NCBI GenBank assembly: GCA_946404705.1
Contig: CAMJES010000126.1
Location: 1 to 6,697 of the forward strand
DNA: 6,697 nucleotides
Source: an uncultured Ruminococcus sp.
GTDB taxonomy: Bacteria; Bacillota; Clostridia; Oscillospirales; Ruminococcaceae
Direction: 5' to 3'
In this document: positions 1 to 5,293 of the stretch, in pieces
How positions within the stretch are numbered: the first letter of the stretch is position 1
Layout of the letters: each line of letters starts with the position of its first letter
The notes under the pieces: generated by a model
Told to the model about the DNA's origin: nothing
Database searches by the model: none
What the model saw: the letters and a program-made list of their open reading frames with translations, nothing else
Translations under genes and position numbers: made by a program

Positions 1-51
1 TGACAAAATTATAGCTGTCGTATCTGTCTATAGGTTGGTTTAGAATTAGTA
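1..51. other. Intergenic edge sequence, no feature seen
   Basis: This short stretch lies downstream of the cyclase stop codon. I see no hairpin with a T-run, no gene end and no convincing promoter here, so the cyclase terminator, if there is one, is weak or outside the window. Confidence 0.5.
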
Positions 52-1317
52 TTATTGCTCATGATCCTCGCTGATAACGCAATTCCTGCCGTTTCGCTTT
101 CCGTAATAAAGCCTTTTATCAGCAATGCGGATATGTTCTTCGATGCTGTCGCCGAAGGAATTCTCCTTTACTCCGAACGTCATTGTAACAGACGTTTCTT
201 TTCCCGAAAAGCTGAACCTGCGCGACTGCACCGTTTCTTTAAGCTTTTCCGTTTTTTCAAGCGCCTTTTCAAACGGGAGCGCATAAACAAGCAGGAATTC
301 CTCTCCGCCCCAGCGGTTCGCAAATCCGCAGCCCTCAACGCTTTCAAGCATCATCTTCGAAACCGCAGTCAGAACTTCATCACCTGCCGAATGTCCGAAA
401 TTATCATTTATCTTCTTGAAAAAGTCAATATCGCACATAACGATAGTGTAATCCGAACCCGAAGCGTGGAGCTTTTCAAGCTTTTTCATACCGCTTCGGC
501 GGTTGTTGAGCAAAGTCAGCGGATCGACTTCAATCAGCCTTTTCAGCTCGTCACGCATTTTTGATACCTGTTTTCCGATCTCGCCTATCTCGTCATTTCT
601 CTTTTTAAGATTTTCATCTAAGTCCGAATCAAGATTTCCGTCCTCAATATTTCCGAGGAAACCTCCCAAAAGATCAATGTCATTTTCAAGCTTATAGCAG
701 TAGCGCAAGCATACATATCCTGCCGCAGCAATAGCCGCAACGGAAAACAGAGTGAACCACAGCAGAATACGGAATATCTCATGATAAAACGAATTCTTTT
801 CCTTTCCGGCAAATATCATACCAACGACCGAGCTTCCGCTGTTGAGAAGCGGACGATAATAACCGATATAGTGTTTTTGGTTGATAATAATATCTTTTAT
901 ATAAAAATCGCTTCCGTTTTCAAGCACATTTTCCGCGATCACAGGGTCGGCTTTTGTGCTGACAAGATACCTGCCGGTATCGTCCTCAAGCGTTGTAAGC
1001 ACTCGTGTATCGCCCCAGAAAACGGTCGAGTCGATATCGTCTTTTTCCTTGATGCTGTAAAACATTTCCGAGCCGATGATATTTGCGTTTCCCTTTTTAA
1101 GCACACCGTCCGTAAAGCTGTAATCGCCGCTTTCCATAAGATCCATGCCGCTGAGAAGAACATCTGTGGAAACTTTAAGCTGATGATAGATGTTATCCGA
1201 ATACAGCTCCGATATCAGAGCTATCCCGACGCAGTCTATGATAATCCCCAGCAGAATGATAGGCAGCAGCACAACAAGCAGAAGCTGACGGCGAATTCCT
1301 TTTTTTGCCTTGACCAC
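52..1317 (-). CDS. Membrane diguanylate cyclase (Cache-HAMP-GGDEF)
   Basis: Probably makes cyclic di-GMP from two GTP in response to an extracellular signal. From the GTG start chosen here (421 residues): transmembrane helix about 10-35; an outside domain about 36-181 with single-Cache features (segments VFWGDTRVLTTL and YIGYYRPLLN, then GMIFAGK); second helix about 182-204; HAMP-like linker about 205-260 ending in DEIGEIGKQVSKM; and a GGDEF domain about 265-416. The catalytic domain has CDIDFFKKIND (metal Asp296 and Asp298, substrate Asn304) and the active loop GGEEF at 337-341, so it looks active. The position of the RxxD inhibitory site reads EGCG, so product inhibition at that site is probably absent. 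The reading frame extends 17 codons further upstream, to a GTG at 1366-1368. I prefer the GTG at 1315-1317 because GGGAGG lies 6 nt before it. It has its own promoter at 1433-1461. The ligand is unknown. Family call is sure; catalytic activity is inferred. Confidence 0.9.
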   Translation of the reverse strand: MVKAKKGIRRQLLLVVLLPIILLGIIIDCVGIALISELYSDNIYHQLKVSTDVLLSGMDLMESGDYSFTDGVLKKGNANIIGSEMFYSIKEKDDIDSTVFWGDTRVLTTLEDDTGRYLVSTKADPVIAENVLENGSDFYIKDIIINQKHYIGYYRPLLNSGSSVVGMIFAGKEKNSFYHEIFRILLWFTLFSVAAIAAAGYVCLRYCYKLENDIDLLGGFLGNIEDGNLDSDLDENLKKRNDEIGEIGKQVSKMRDELKRLIEVDPLTLLNNRRSGMKKLEKLHASGSDYTIVMCDIDFFKKINDNFGHSAGDEVLTAVSKMMLESVEGCGFANRWGGEEFLLVYALPFEKALEKTEKLKETVQSRRFSFSGKETSVTMTFGVKENSFGDSIEEHIRIADKRLYYGKRNGRNCVISEDHEQ

Positions 1318-1323
1318 AAAATT

Positions 1324-1329
1324 CCTCCC
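1324..1329 (-). promoter_or_regulatory. Ribosome binding site of the cyclase
   Basis: GGGAGG on the minus strand, 6 nt before the GTG at 1315-1317. It lies inside the longer reading frame starting at 1368 and so decides the start in favour of the shorter protein, which then begins with a normal short basic stretch followed by a membrane helix. Confidence 0.75.
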
Positions 1330-1432
1330 GTTCGGAGTAGGATTAGAAAAAAACTGACATACAATCACAAACAGATAACAGCATTAAACGGATAAAAAGC
1401 GTAAAATCAGATTTTTCATAGTAATTTGTTAC

Positions 1433-1461
1433 ATTATAACATATTTCGCTAAATTTTGCAA
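1433..1461 (-). promoter_or_regulatory. Sigma-A promoter of the diguanylate cyclase gene
   Basis: On the minus strand, TTGCAA (1456-1461), a 17-nt spacer, then TATAAT (1433-1438) with TG one base upstream (extended -10). Transcription would start near 1426 and leave a leader of about 110 nt before the GTG. I recognise no riboswitch in this leader. The -35 box is only 16 bp beyond the stop codon of the upstream regulator, and no terminator separates the two, so read-through from the regulator could also supply transcripts. Confidence 0.75.
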
Positions 1462-1477
1462 TATTTTTTTAAACTTT

Positions 1478-2212
1478 TTATTTGTTTCTATACTCGGTAG
1501 GCAAAACGCCGTAAGCAGCCTTGAACGCGGCGGTGAATTTGCTCTGGCTTTCATATCCTACCTTGCTCGAAACCTCCGCAATGGTGAGCGTTCCTTCTTC
1601 AAGAAGCTTTGCCGCCGCCTCCATTCTGTGTTCTTTTATATGCGCCGCAACAGAATTGCCGTAAACCGCGCGGAAAACGTTTTTCAGCGTTGTCTGATTG
1701 ATAAGAAATCTGTGCGAAAGCGATTCTATCGTGTGCCGCTCGTTGATATGCGCGGTCAGATACTCATGTACCTTGTGCGCCGTTTCGATCTGCTCTTCGG
1801 AAAATCCGCCGCAGGCTCCATCGAGAGCGCACACATCATCGGACAGCTCATCGGGACATTTTATCTCCAGCATTTTTTCTATCATTATATGCAGCAGCCT
1901 GCTTTCCTCGCTGTCCGAAGCCTTGTAATAGACCTCTTTGTTGCTGCGGCGGCAGACCAGCAATCCGCTTTGTTTAAGGCATTTCAGATGATGCGAAACA
2001 GCAGGACTGGACATTTCCATTATTGCCGAAATATTCATCACGCACTCTTCGCAATGGCAAAGCAGCCAAAATATCCGTACCCTTGTGATATCGGAAAGCT
2101 GTGAAAAAATATCCGCAACTATACCGAAGCTTTCGGTTTTTCCGATATGTCCGCATATTTTCTCGATACATTCATTCTCATCATGAAAATGCGGAAGCTC
2201 AAACTCTGACAT
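1478..2212 (-). CDS. ArsR/SmtB-type metal regulator fused to an AraC-type HTH domain
   Basis: Predicted transcription factor of 244 residues, probably the metal-responsive repressor of the divergent efflux operon. Residues about 30-112 form an ArsR winged helix with recognition helix SSPAVSHHLKCLKQSGLL and wing residues RRSNKEVYY. A cysteine cluster at 52-57 (CHCEEC) sits where CadC-type repressors carry their CVC metal site; the N-terminal tail adds His8, His10, Cys14, Cys20 and His22, as CadC uses N-terminal cysteines. A linker (about 117-140) has Cys119, Cys128 and Cys134. Residues about 145-243 form a complete AraC/XylS two-helix-turn-helix domain, with IAEVSSKVGYES and FKAAYGVLPTEYR typical of the family. 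ArsR repressors are usually 90-125 residues with no second DNA-binding domain, so this fusion is unusual. Start: ATG at 2210-2212, 6 nt after AGGAGGG. The domain calls are firm; the metal (Cd, Pb or Zn) and the role of the AraC half are inferred. Confidence 0.9.
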   Translation of the reverse strand: MSEFELPHFHDENECIEKICGHIGKTESFGIVADIFSQLSDITRVRIFWLLCHCEECVMNISAIMEMSSPAVSHHLKCLKQSGLLVCRRSNKEVYYKASDSEESRLLHIMIEKMLEIKCPDELSDDVCALDGACGGFSEEQIETAHKVHEYLTAHINERHTIESLSHRFLINQTTLKNVFRAVYGNSVAAHIKEHRMEAAAKLLEEGTLTIAEVSSKVGYESQSKFTAAFKAAYGVLPTEYRNK

Positions 2213-2236
2213 TTAACACCCTCCTAATGTAATTGT

Positions 2237-2266
2237 CCCGAACGGAAATTAATTTCGCCCGAGCGG
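2237..2266. repeat. 9-bp direct repeat at 21-bp spacing flanking a 12-bp palindrome
   Basis: CCCGAACGG at 2237-2245 and CCCGAGCGG at 2258-2266 match at 8 of 9 positions and lie exactly 21 bp apart, two helical turns. Between them is the perfect palindrome GAAATTAATTTC (2245-2256). The block is in the 5' leader of the ArsR-AraC gene and is GC-rich in otherwise AT-rich intergenic DNA. AraC-family proteins commonly bind half-sites about two turns apart, so this is a candidate site for the AraC half of the regulator. The function is inferred. Confidence 0.4.
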
Positions 2267-2286
2267 TTATAATATCTCTTTAACGA

Positions 2287-2315
2287 TTGACTATAATTTT
2301 CGAATATATTATACT
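2287..2315 (+). promoter_or_regulatory. Rightward promoter of the metal-efflux operon
   Basis: TTGACT (2287-2292), a 17-nt spacer, then TATACT (2310-2315). Expected start of transcription is near 2322, about 60 nt before the HMA protein start codon. The -35 box lies inside an operator-like repeat (2279-2291), which fits repression by the divergently encoded ArsR-type protein. Confidence 0.8.
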
Positions 2316-2336
2316 ACAAACAGAACAATTCGTCAA
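2308..2336 (-). promoter_or_regulatory. Leftward promoter of the ArsR-AraC regulator gene
   Basis: On the minus strand, TTGACG (2331-2336), a 17-nt spacer, then a perfect TATAAT (2308-2313). Expected start of transcription is near 2301, giving a leader of about 90 nt. Its -10 box overlaps the -10 box of the rightward promoter by four bases, so polymerase can occupy only one of the two at a time. Confidence 0.8.
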
Positions 2337-2353
2337 TTGTTTAATCGTTTAAT
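2335..2353 (+). repeat. Tandem AATYGTTTAAT boxes in the operon leader
   Basis: AATTGTTTAAT (2335-2345) and AATCGTTTAAT (2343-2353) are direct copies, 10 of 11 identical, spaced 8 bp. A third copy, AATCGTTAAA, lies on the minus strand at 2279-2288. They fall just downstream of the predicted rightward transcription start, a position suited to a repressor, and could form part of a multi-site operator. Confidence 0.4.
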
Positions 2354-2368
2354 TGATGATTTTATATG

Positions 2369-2374
2369 AAAGGG
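2369..2374 (+). promoter_or_regulatory. Ribosome binding site of the HMA protein
   Basis: AAAGGG, 9 nt before the ATG at 2384. It lies inside the longer frame that opens at the ATG at 2366, and nothing like a ribosome binding site precedes 2366, so 2384 is the preferred start. Confidence 0.6.
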
Positions 2375-2383
2375 TATGATATT

Positions 2384-2602
2384 ATGAAAAAAACCTACGG
2401 CATTGAAGTTGACTGCGCAAACTGTGCAAATCTTATGGAAGACGCAGCAAAGAAAACAGACGGCGTTGAAAATACGGCGGTTAATTTTATGACGCAGAAA
2501 ATGACCGTTGAATTTTCCGACGGTGCAGACGTCAAAACCGTTATGAAAGCTGTTCTGAAAGCCTGCAAAAAGATCGAACCCGACTGCGAGATTGATTTCT
2601 GA
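2384..2602 (+). CDS. Stand-alone HMA-domain metal-binding protein (metallochaperone-like)
   Basis: Small soluble protein of 72 residues, a single heavy-metal-associated (HMA) domain with the ferredoxin-like fold expected of the family. The metal site is DCANC: Cys11 and Cys14, preceded by Asp10. An Asp before the first Cys is typical of the N-terminal HMA domain of Zn/Cd/Pb ATPases of the ZntA type, whereas copper chaperones usually carry MxCxxC. Two more cysteines, Cys61 and Cys68, lie near the C-terminus, in CKKIEPDC, a sequence like the end of ZntA/CadA HMA domains. The ATPase start codon follows 14 nt after the stop, so the two are surely one operon. It probably delivers metal to the ATPase or senses it for the pump, replacing the missing fused domain. 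Start chosen at 2384; a start at 2366 would give 78 residues. Confidence 0.88.
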   Translation: MKKTYGIEVDCANCANLMEDAAKKTDGVENTAVNFMTQKMTVEFSDGADVKTVMKAVLKACKKIEPDCEIDF

Positions 2603-2616
2603 TACGGAGAATTGTT

Positions 2617-4500
2617 ATGACAAAGAAACAAAAGAAAATGCTTGTGCGTATAATAGCTTGTATTGCCCTGTTGATTATATACCACCTGCTGCCGCTTGAC
2701 GGAATTTTAAAGCTTGCGCTGTACCTTGCGGCTTATATACTTATCGGCTATGATATACTGAGAAAAGCGTTTCTCGGGATAAAAAACCTACGTCCTTTTG
2801 ATGAAAATTTTCTTATGGCAGCAGCAACTGTCGGTGCGTTTGCGCTTGCGGTATATACCAAAAGCGGCGATTATGACGAAGCACTCACAGTAATGATATT
2901 CTATCAGACGGGCGAGCTTTTCCAGAGCATAGCAGTCGGCAAAAGCCGCAAGAGCATAACCGAGCTTATGGATATCCGCCCCGATTATGCCAACATTGAA
3001 GCTGACGGAAAGCTTGAACAGGTTTCCCCCGATGAAGTCGAGATCGGCAGCGTCATCGTAGTTCAGCCGGGCGAAAAAGTACCCATTGACGGCGTTGTCT
3101 GCGAGGGCAGCTCTACCCTTAACACAAGCGCACTCACGGGCGAAAGCGTTCCCCGTGACGTTCGCGAGGGCGATGAGATAGTAAGCGGCTGCATCAATCT
3201 TTCGGGAGTGCTGAAAATAAAGACTACCAAGGAATTCGGCGAATCCACCGTTTCCAAGATACTTGAGCTTGTGGAAGTTTCAAGCTCGAACAAATCACGC
3301 TCGGAAGAATTCATCTCACGCTTTGCCAAGGTCTACACTCCTGCCGTATGCTTCAGCGCACTCGCGCTTGGCGTTATCCCTCCCGTTATCGGTATGATCT
3401 CAGGCGGCAGCGCAGACTGGGCAGTATGGATATACAGAGCATTGACCTTCCTTGTTGTAAGCTGTCCGTGCGCTCTTGTAATAAGCATTCCGCTAAGCTT
3501 TTTCGCAGGCATAGGCGGTTCAAGCCGTGAGGGCGTTCTTATCAAGGGTTCAAACTATCTTGAAGCGCTTGCGCAGACAAAATATATGGTCTTCGACAAG
3601 ACGGGAACGCTCACCGAGGGCGTTTTTGAAGTAACGGATTTCCACCACAATTCCATTGATAAGGAGCGGCTGCTTGAATATGCCGCACTCGCCGAATGTT
3701 CTTCCTCCCACCCTATCAGCAAGAGCCTGCAAAACGCTTACGGCAAAGAAATTGACCGCAAACGTGTATCGGATATCGAGGAAATAAGCGGCTGCGGAAT
3801 AACCGCCGTTGTTGACGGAGATAAGGTCGCTGTCGGCAATACAAAGCTTATGAAAAAAATTGGTGCGGAATTCAAGGATTGCGGCAGCGTTGGAACGATA
3901 CTCCATGTTGCCGTCAACGGCGAATATGCAGGACATATCGTTATCTCCGACCGTGAAAAATCACATTCAATCGCAGCTATCGCGGCTCTAAAAAAGCTCG
4001 GCATAAAGAAGGCCGTAATGCTGACCGGCGACCGCAGGCAAGCTGCCGAAAAGACTGCCCGTTCGCTTGGCGTTGACGAGGTTTACAGCGAGCTTCTGCC
4101 TGCCGACAAGGTCGCAAAGGTCGAAGAGCTGCTTGCGCAAAAAGGCGCTAAGGAAAAGCTTGCATTTGTCGGTGACGGTATCAACGATGCGCCCGTTCTT
4201 ATGCGCGCAGATATAGGCATTGCAATGGGCGGAATAGGCTCGGACGCTGCTATCGAAGCCGCAGATGTTGTCCTTATGGACGATGATCCGCTCAAAATTG
4301 CAAAGGCAATAAAAATATCCCGAAAGTGCATCGGAATTGTATATCAGAACATTATCTTCTCCCTTGCGATAAAGTTCGCCTGCCTTATTCTTGCCGCAGT
4401 CGGCTTTGCAAATATGTGGCTTGCTATTTTTGCCGATGTCGGCGTAATGATAATCGCCGTTCTGAATGCTATTCGCACATTAAGAGTGTCGAAACTTTAA
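2617..4500 (+). CDS. P1B-2 type heavy-metal (Zn/Cd/Pb) efflux ATPase, ZntA/CadA family
   Basis: Integral membrane pump of 627 residues that would export divalent soft metals at the cost of ATP. Motifs in order: hydrophobic helices from about 10-100; actuator TGES at 174-177; transmembrane metal site CPC at 283-285; phosphorylation motif DKTGT with Asp327; nucleotide-domain HP pair His365-Pro366; hinge GDGIND at 519-524; and, in the last two helices, Lys586 and DVG with Asp607. CPC with that Lys and DxG is the signature of the P1B-2 group (ZntA, CadA), not of copper ATPases. E. coli ZntA is about 730 residues because of an N-terminal HMA domain. This protein starts almost directly at the first helix, and the HMA domain is supplied by the gene just upstream. 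Start: ATG at 2617, 7 nt after GGAG. Expression is probably controlled by the divergent ArsR-AraC regulator. Zn versus Cd or Pb preference cannot be read here. Confidence 0.95.
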   Translation: MTKKQKKMLVRIIACIALLIIYHLLPLDGILKLALYLAAYILIGYDILRKAFLGIKNLRPFDENFLMAAATVGAFALAVYTKSGDYDEALTVMIFYQTGELFQSIAVGKSRKSITELMDIRPDYANIEADGKLEQVSPDEVEIGSVIVVQPGEKVPIDGVVCEGSSTLNTSALTGESVPRDVREGDEIVSGCINLSGVLKIKTTKEFGESTVSKILELVEVSSSNKSRSEEFISRFAKVYTPAVCFSALALGVIPPVIGMISGGSADWAVWIYRALTFLVVSCPCALVISIPLSFFAGIGGSSREGVLIKGSNYLEALAQTKYMVFDKTGTLTEGVFEVTDFHHNSIDKERLLEYAALAECSSSHPISKSLQNAYGKEIDRKRVSDIEEISGCGITAVVDGDKVAVGNTKLMKKIGAEFKDCGSVGTILHVAVNGEYAGHIVISDREKSHSIAAIAALKKLGIKKAVMLTGDRRQAAEKTARSLGVDEVYSELLPADKVAKVEELLAQKGAKEKLAFVGDGINDAPVLMRADIGIAMGGIGSDAAIEAADVVLMDDDPLKIAKAIKISRKCIGIVYQNIIFSLAIKFACLILAAVGFANMWLAIFADVGVMIIAVLNAIRTLRVSKL

Positions 4501-4524
4501 AGAAAAATTCTGTATTTTTATTAA

Positions 4525-4553
4525 TTGACAGATGTGTTTTTTGATGCTATAAT
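4525..4553 (+). promoter_or_regulatory. Perfect-consensus promoter of rubrerythrin
   Basis: TTGACA (4525-4530), a 17-nt spacer, then TATAAT (4548-4553), with TG one base before the -10 box (extended -10). Every position matches the sigma-A consensus, which predicts very high expression. Transcription would start near 4560, a few bases before the leader stem-loop. Confidence 0.9.
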
Positions 4554-4563
4554 ATTTCCAACA

Positions 4564-4600
4564 GGCGGTAAACAACCGTAAAAGTTACGGCGTTTACGCC
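4564..4600 (+). other. 5' leader stem-loop of the rubrerythrin mRNA
   Basis: The inner hairpin is CCGTAA (4576-4581), loop AAG, TTACGG (4585-4590). The outer stem pairs GGCGGTAAAC (4564-4573, one bulged G) with GTTTACGCC (4592-4600), separated from the inner stem by a small AA/C internal loop. This gives 15 base pairs in 37 nt, ending 7 nt before the GGAGG at 4608. It is not followed by a T-run, so it is not a terminator. With transcription starting near 4560 it caps the 5' end of the mRNA and may stabilise it, or bind a regulator. I do not recognise a known riboswitch class. Confidence 0.65.
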
Positions 4601-4607
4601 CCGAAAT

Positions 4608-4612
4608 GGAGG
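4608..4612 (+). promoter_or_regulatory. Ribosome binding site of rubrerythrin
   Basis: GGAGG, 8 nt before the ATG at 4621. It overlaps the alternative in-frame ATG at 4606, which therefore is not the start. Confidence 0.85.
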
Positions 4613-4620
4613 AAAAAAAT

Positions 4621-5166
4621 ATGAGTACAAAAAATCCTTATGCAGGAACCAAGACCGAACAGAACCTTCGCGAAGCTTTTGCAGGTGAATCTCAGGCGAG
4701 AAACAAATATACATACTTTGCTTCCGTTGCAAAGAAAGCAGGCTATGAGCAGATCGCTGCGCTTTTCTTAAAGACAGCCGACAATGAAAAGGAACACGCA
4801 AAAATGTGGTTCAAGGCACTCGGCGAGCTTGGAACTACCGAAGAAAATCTTCAGAGTGCCGCAGAGGGCGAGAACTTTGAATGGACTGATATGTACGACC
4901 GCATGGCTAAGGAAGCCGATGAAGAGGGCTTCCACGACCTTGCCGAGAAATTCCGCGGCGTTGCAGCTATCGAAAAGGCTCACGAAGAGCGTTACAGAGC
5001 TTTGCTCAAGAATGTTGAAGCTAAAGCCGTATTTGAAAAGAGCGGCGTAACTGTATGGGAATGCCGCAACTGCGGACATATCGTAGTCGGAACTTCCGCT
5101 CCTGCTGTATGCCCCGTTTGCAATCATCCGCAGGCTTACTTCGAGGTTAGAAGCGAAAACTATTAA
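4621..5166 (+). CDS. rbr: Rubrerythrin (diiron peroxidase with rubredoxin domain)
   Basis: Cytoplasmic peroxidase of anaerobes that reduces hydrogen peroxide to water with electrons passed through its rubredoxin centre. The protein is 181 residues, a normal family length. Residues about 12-135 form the four-helix diiron domain, with likely iron ligands Glu23 (AGESQAR), Glu56 and His59 (DNEKEH), Glu98/Glu101 (KEADEEGF), and Glu118 with His121 (IEKAHEERY). Residues about 143-181 form the rubredoxin-like FeS4 domain with Cys148, Cys151, Cys164 and Cys167 (CRNCGH and CPVCNH). It stands as a single gene between its own consensus promoter and a strong terminator. Start chosen at 4621 from the GGAGG at 4608; an in-frame ATG at 4606 would add five residues. 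No PerR box was found, so peroxide control is not shown by the sequence. Confidence 0.97.
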   Translation: MSTKNPYAGTKTEQNLREAFAGESQARNKYTYFASVAKKAGYEQIAALFLKTADNEKEHAKMWFKALGELGTTEENLQSAAEGENFEWTDMYDRMAKEADEEGFHDLAEKFRGVAAIEKAHEERYRALLKNVEAKAVFEKSGVTVWECRNCGHIVVGTSAPAVCPVCNHPQAYFEVRSENY

Positions 5167-5179
5167 TCAAAATCTATTC

Positions 5180-5214
5180 AAGGGTATCGGATAATTCGTC
5201 CGATACCCTTTTTT
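5180..5214 (+). terminator. Intrinsic terminator after rubrerythrin
   Basis: GGGTATCGGA (5182-5191), loop of 7 nt, TCCGATACCC (5199-5208): a perfect 10-bp stem, extended to 12 bp by flanking AA/TT, followed directly by a run of six T. It lies 14 nt after the rubrerythrin stop codon. Confidence 0.95.
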
Positions 5215-5224
5215 GTTTTAAGCC

Positions 5225-5253
5225 TTGAAAAAAATACAGTTATAAGGTATAAT
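5225..5253 (+). promoter_or_regulatory. Promoter of the two-component system operon
   Basis: TTGAAA (5225-5230), a 17-nt spacer, then TATAAT (5248-5253). Expected start is near 5260, about 34 nt before the response regulator ATG. A second TATAAT at 5267-5272 has no good -35 box at the right distance. Confidence 0.75.
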
Positions 5254-5269
5254 TAAGGTTGAACTGTAT
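5234..5269. repeat. Direct and inverted repeats around the -10 box of the two-component operon
   Basis: TAAGGT occurs at 5243-5248 and again at 5254-5259, 11 bp apart, one helical turn, the spacing commonly used by OmpR/PhoB-type regulators. An 8-bp perfect inverted repeat, ATACAGTT (5234-5241) and AACTGTAT (5262-5269), frames them, centred inside the -10 box. Either could be an autoregulatory site for the response regulator encoded just downstream. In this position, binding would block polymerase. Inferred. Confidence 0.35.
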
Positions 5270-5279
5270 AATAAACATT

Positions 5280-5284
5280 GGGAG
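5280..5284 (+). promoter_or_regulatory. Ribosome binding site of the response regulator
   Basis: GGGAG, 9 nt before the ATG at 5294. The in-frame ATGs at 5285 and 5288 touch or nearly touch this site and are too close to be used, so 5294 is the start. Confidence 0.75.
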
Positions 5285-5293
5285 ATGATGTTT

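Larger units (their letters stand above)
2279..2344. promoter_or_regulatory. Dyad-symmetric operator-like region over both divergent promoters
   Basis: TTTAACGATTGAC (2279-2291) and GTCAATTGTTTAA (2332-2344) are inverted copies that match at 11 of 13 positions. Their centre, 2311.5, is also the midpoint of the TATA shared by the two -10 boxes and of the two -35 boxes, each of which the repeats overlap. A perfect inverted repeat AACAATT-cgtc-AATTGTT (2324-2341) sits on the leftward -35 box. Placement is what one expects of operators at which the regulator would shut both promoters. The symmetry is seen directly; binding is inferred. Confidence 0.55.

Noticed and set aside
1318..1368. Longer N-terminus for the cyclase from a GTG at 1366-1368
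   Set aside because: The ribosome binding site GGGAGG lies inside this extension and serves the GTG at 1315-1317.
781..1395. A 204-residue open frame on the plus strand opposite the cyclase gene
   Set aside because: It is antisense to a clear Cache-GGDEF coding region, has no ribosome binding site or recognisable domain, and its composition is what the reverse strand of this gene would give.
1372..1407. An 11-codon leader peptide frame (MKNLILRFLSV) before the cyclase
   Set aside because: It has no ribosome binding site and no attenuator-like structure follows it, so it is probably chance.
1628..2104. A 158-residue open frame on the plus strand opposite the ArsR-AraC gene
   Set aside because: It is a shadow of the conserved regulator on the other strand, with no ribosome binding site and no family resemblance.
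2617..4500. Copper ATPase (CopA-type) assignment
   Set aside because: The last two helices carry Lys586 and DVG (607-609) as in the Zn/Cd/Pb group, and lack the Asn/Tyr and Met/Ser residues of copper pumps. The partner HMA site is DCxxC rather than MxCxxC.
4506..4520. Hairpin AAAAAT/ATTTTT after the ATPase as a terminator
   Set aside because: The stem is short, only A-T pairs, and not followed by a proper T-run.
4547..4562. PerR box at the rubrerythrin -10 region
   Set aside because: Only one half resembles the TTATAAT consensus, and that half is simply the -10 box; the second half-site is absent.
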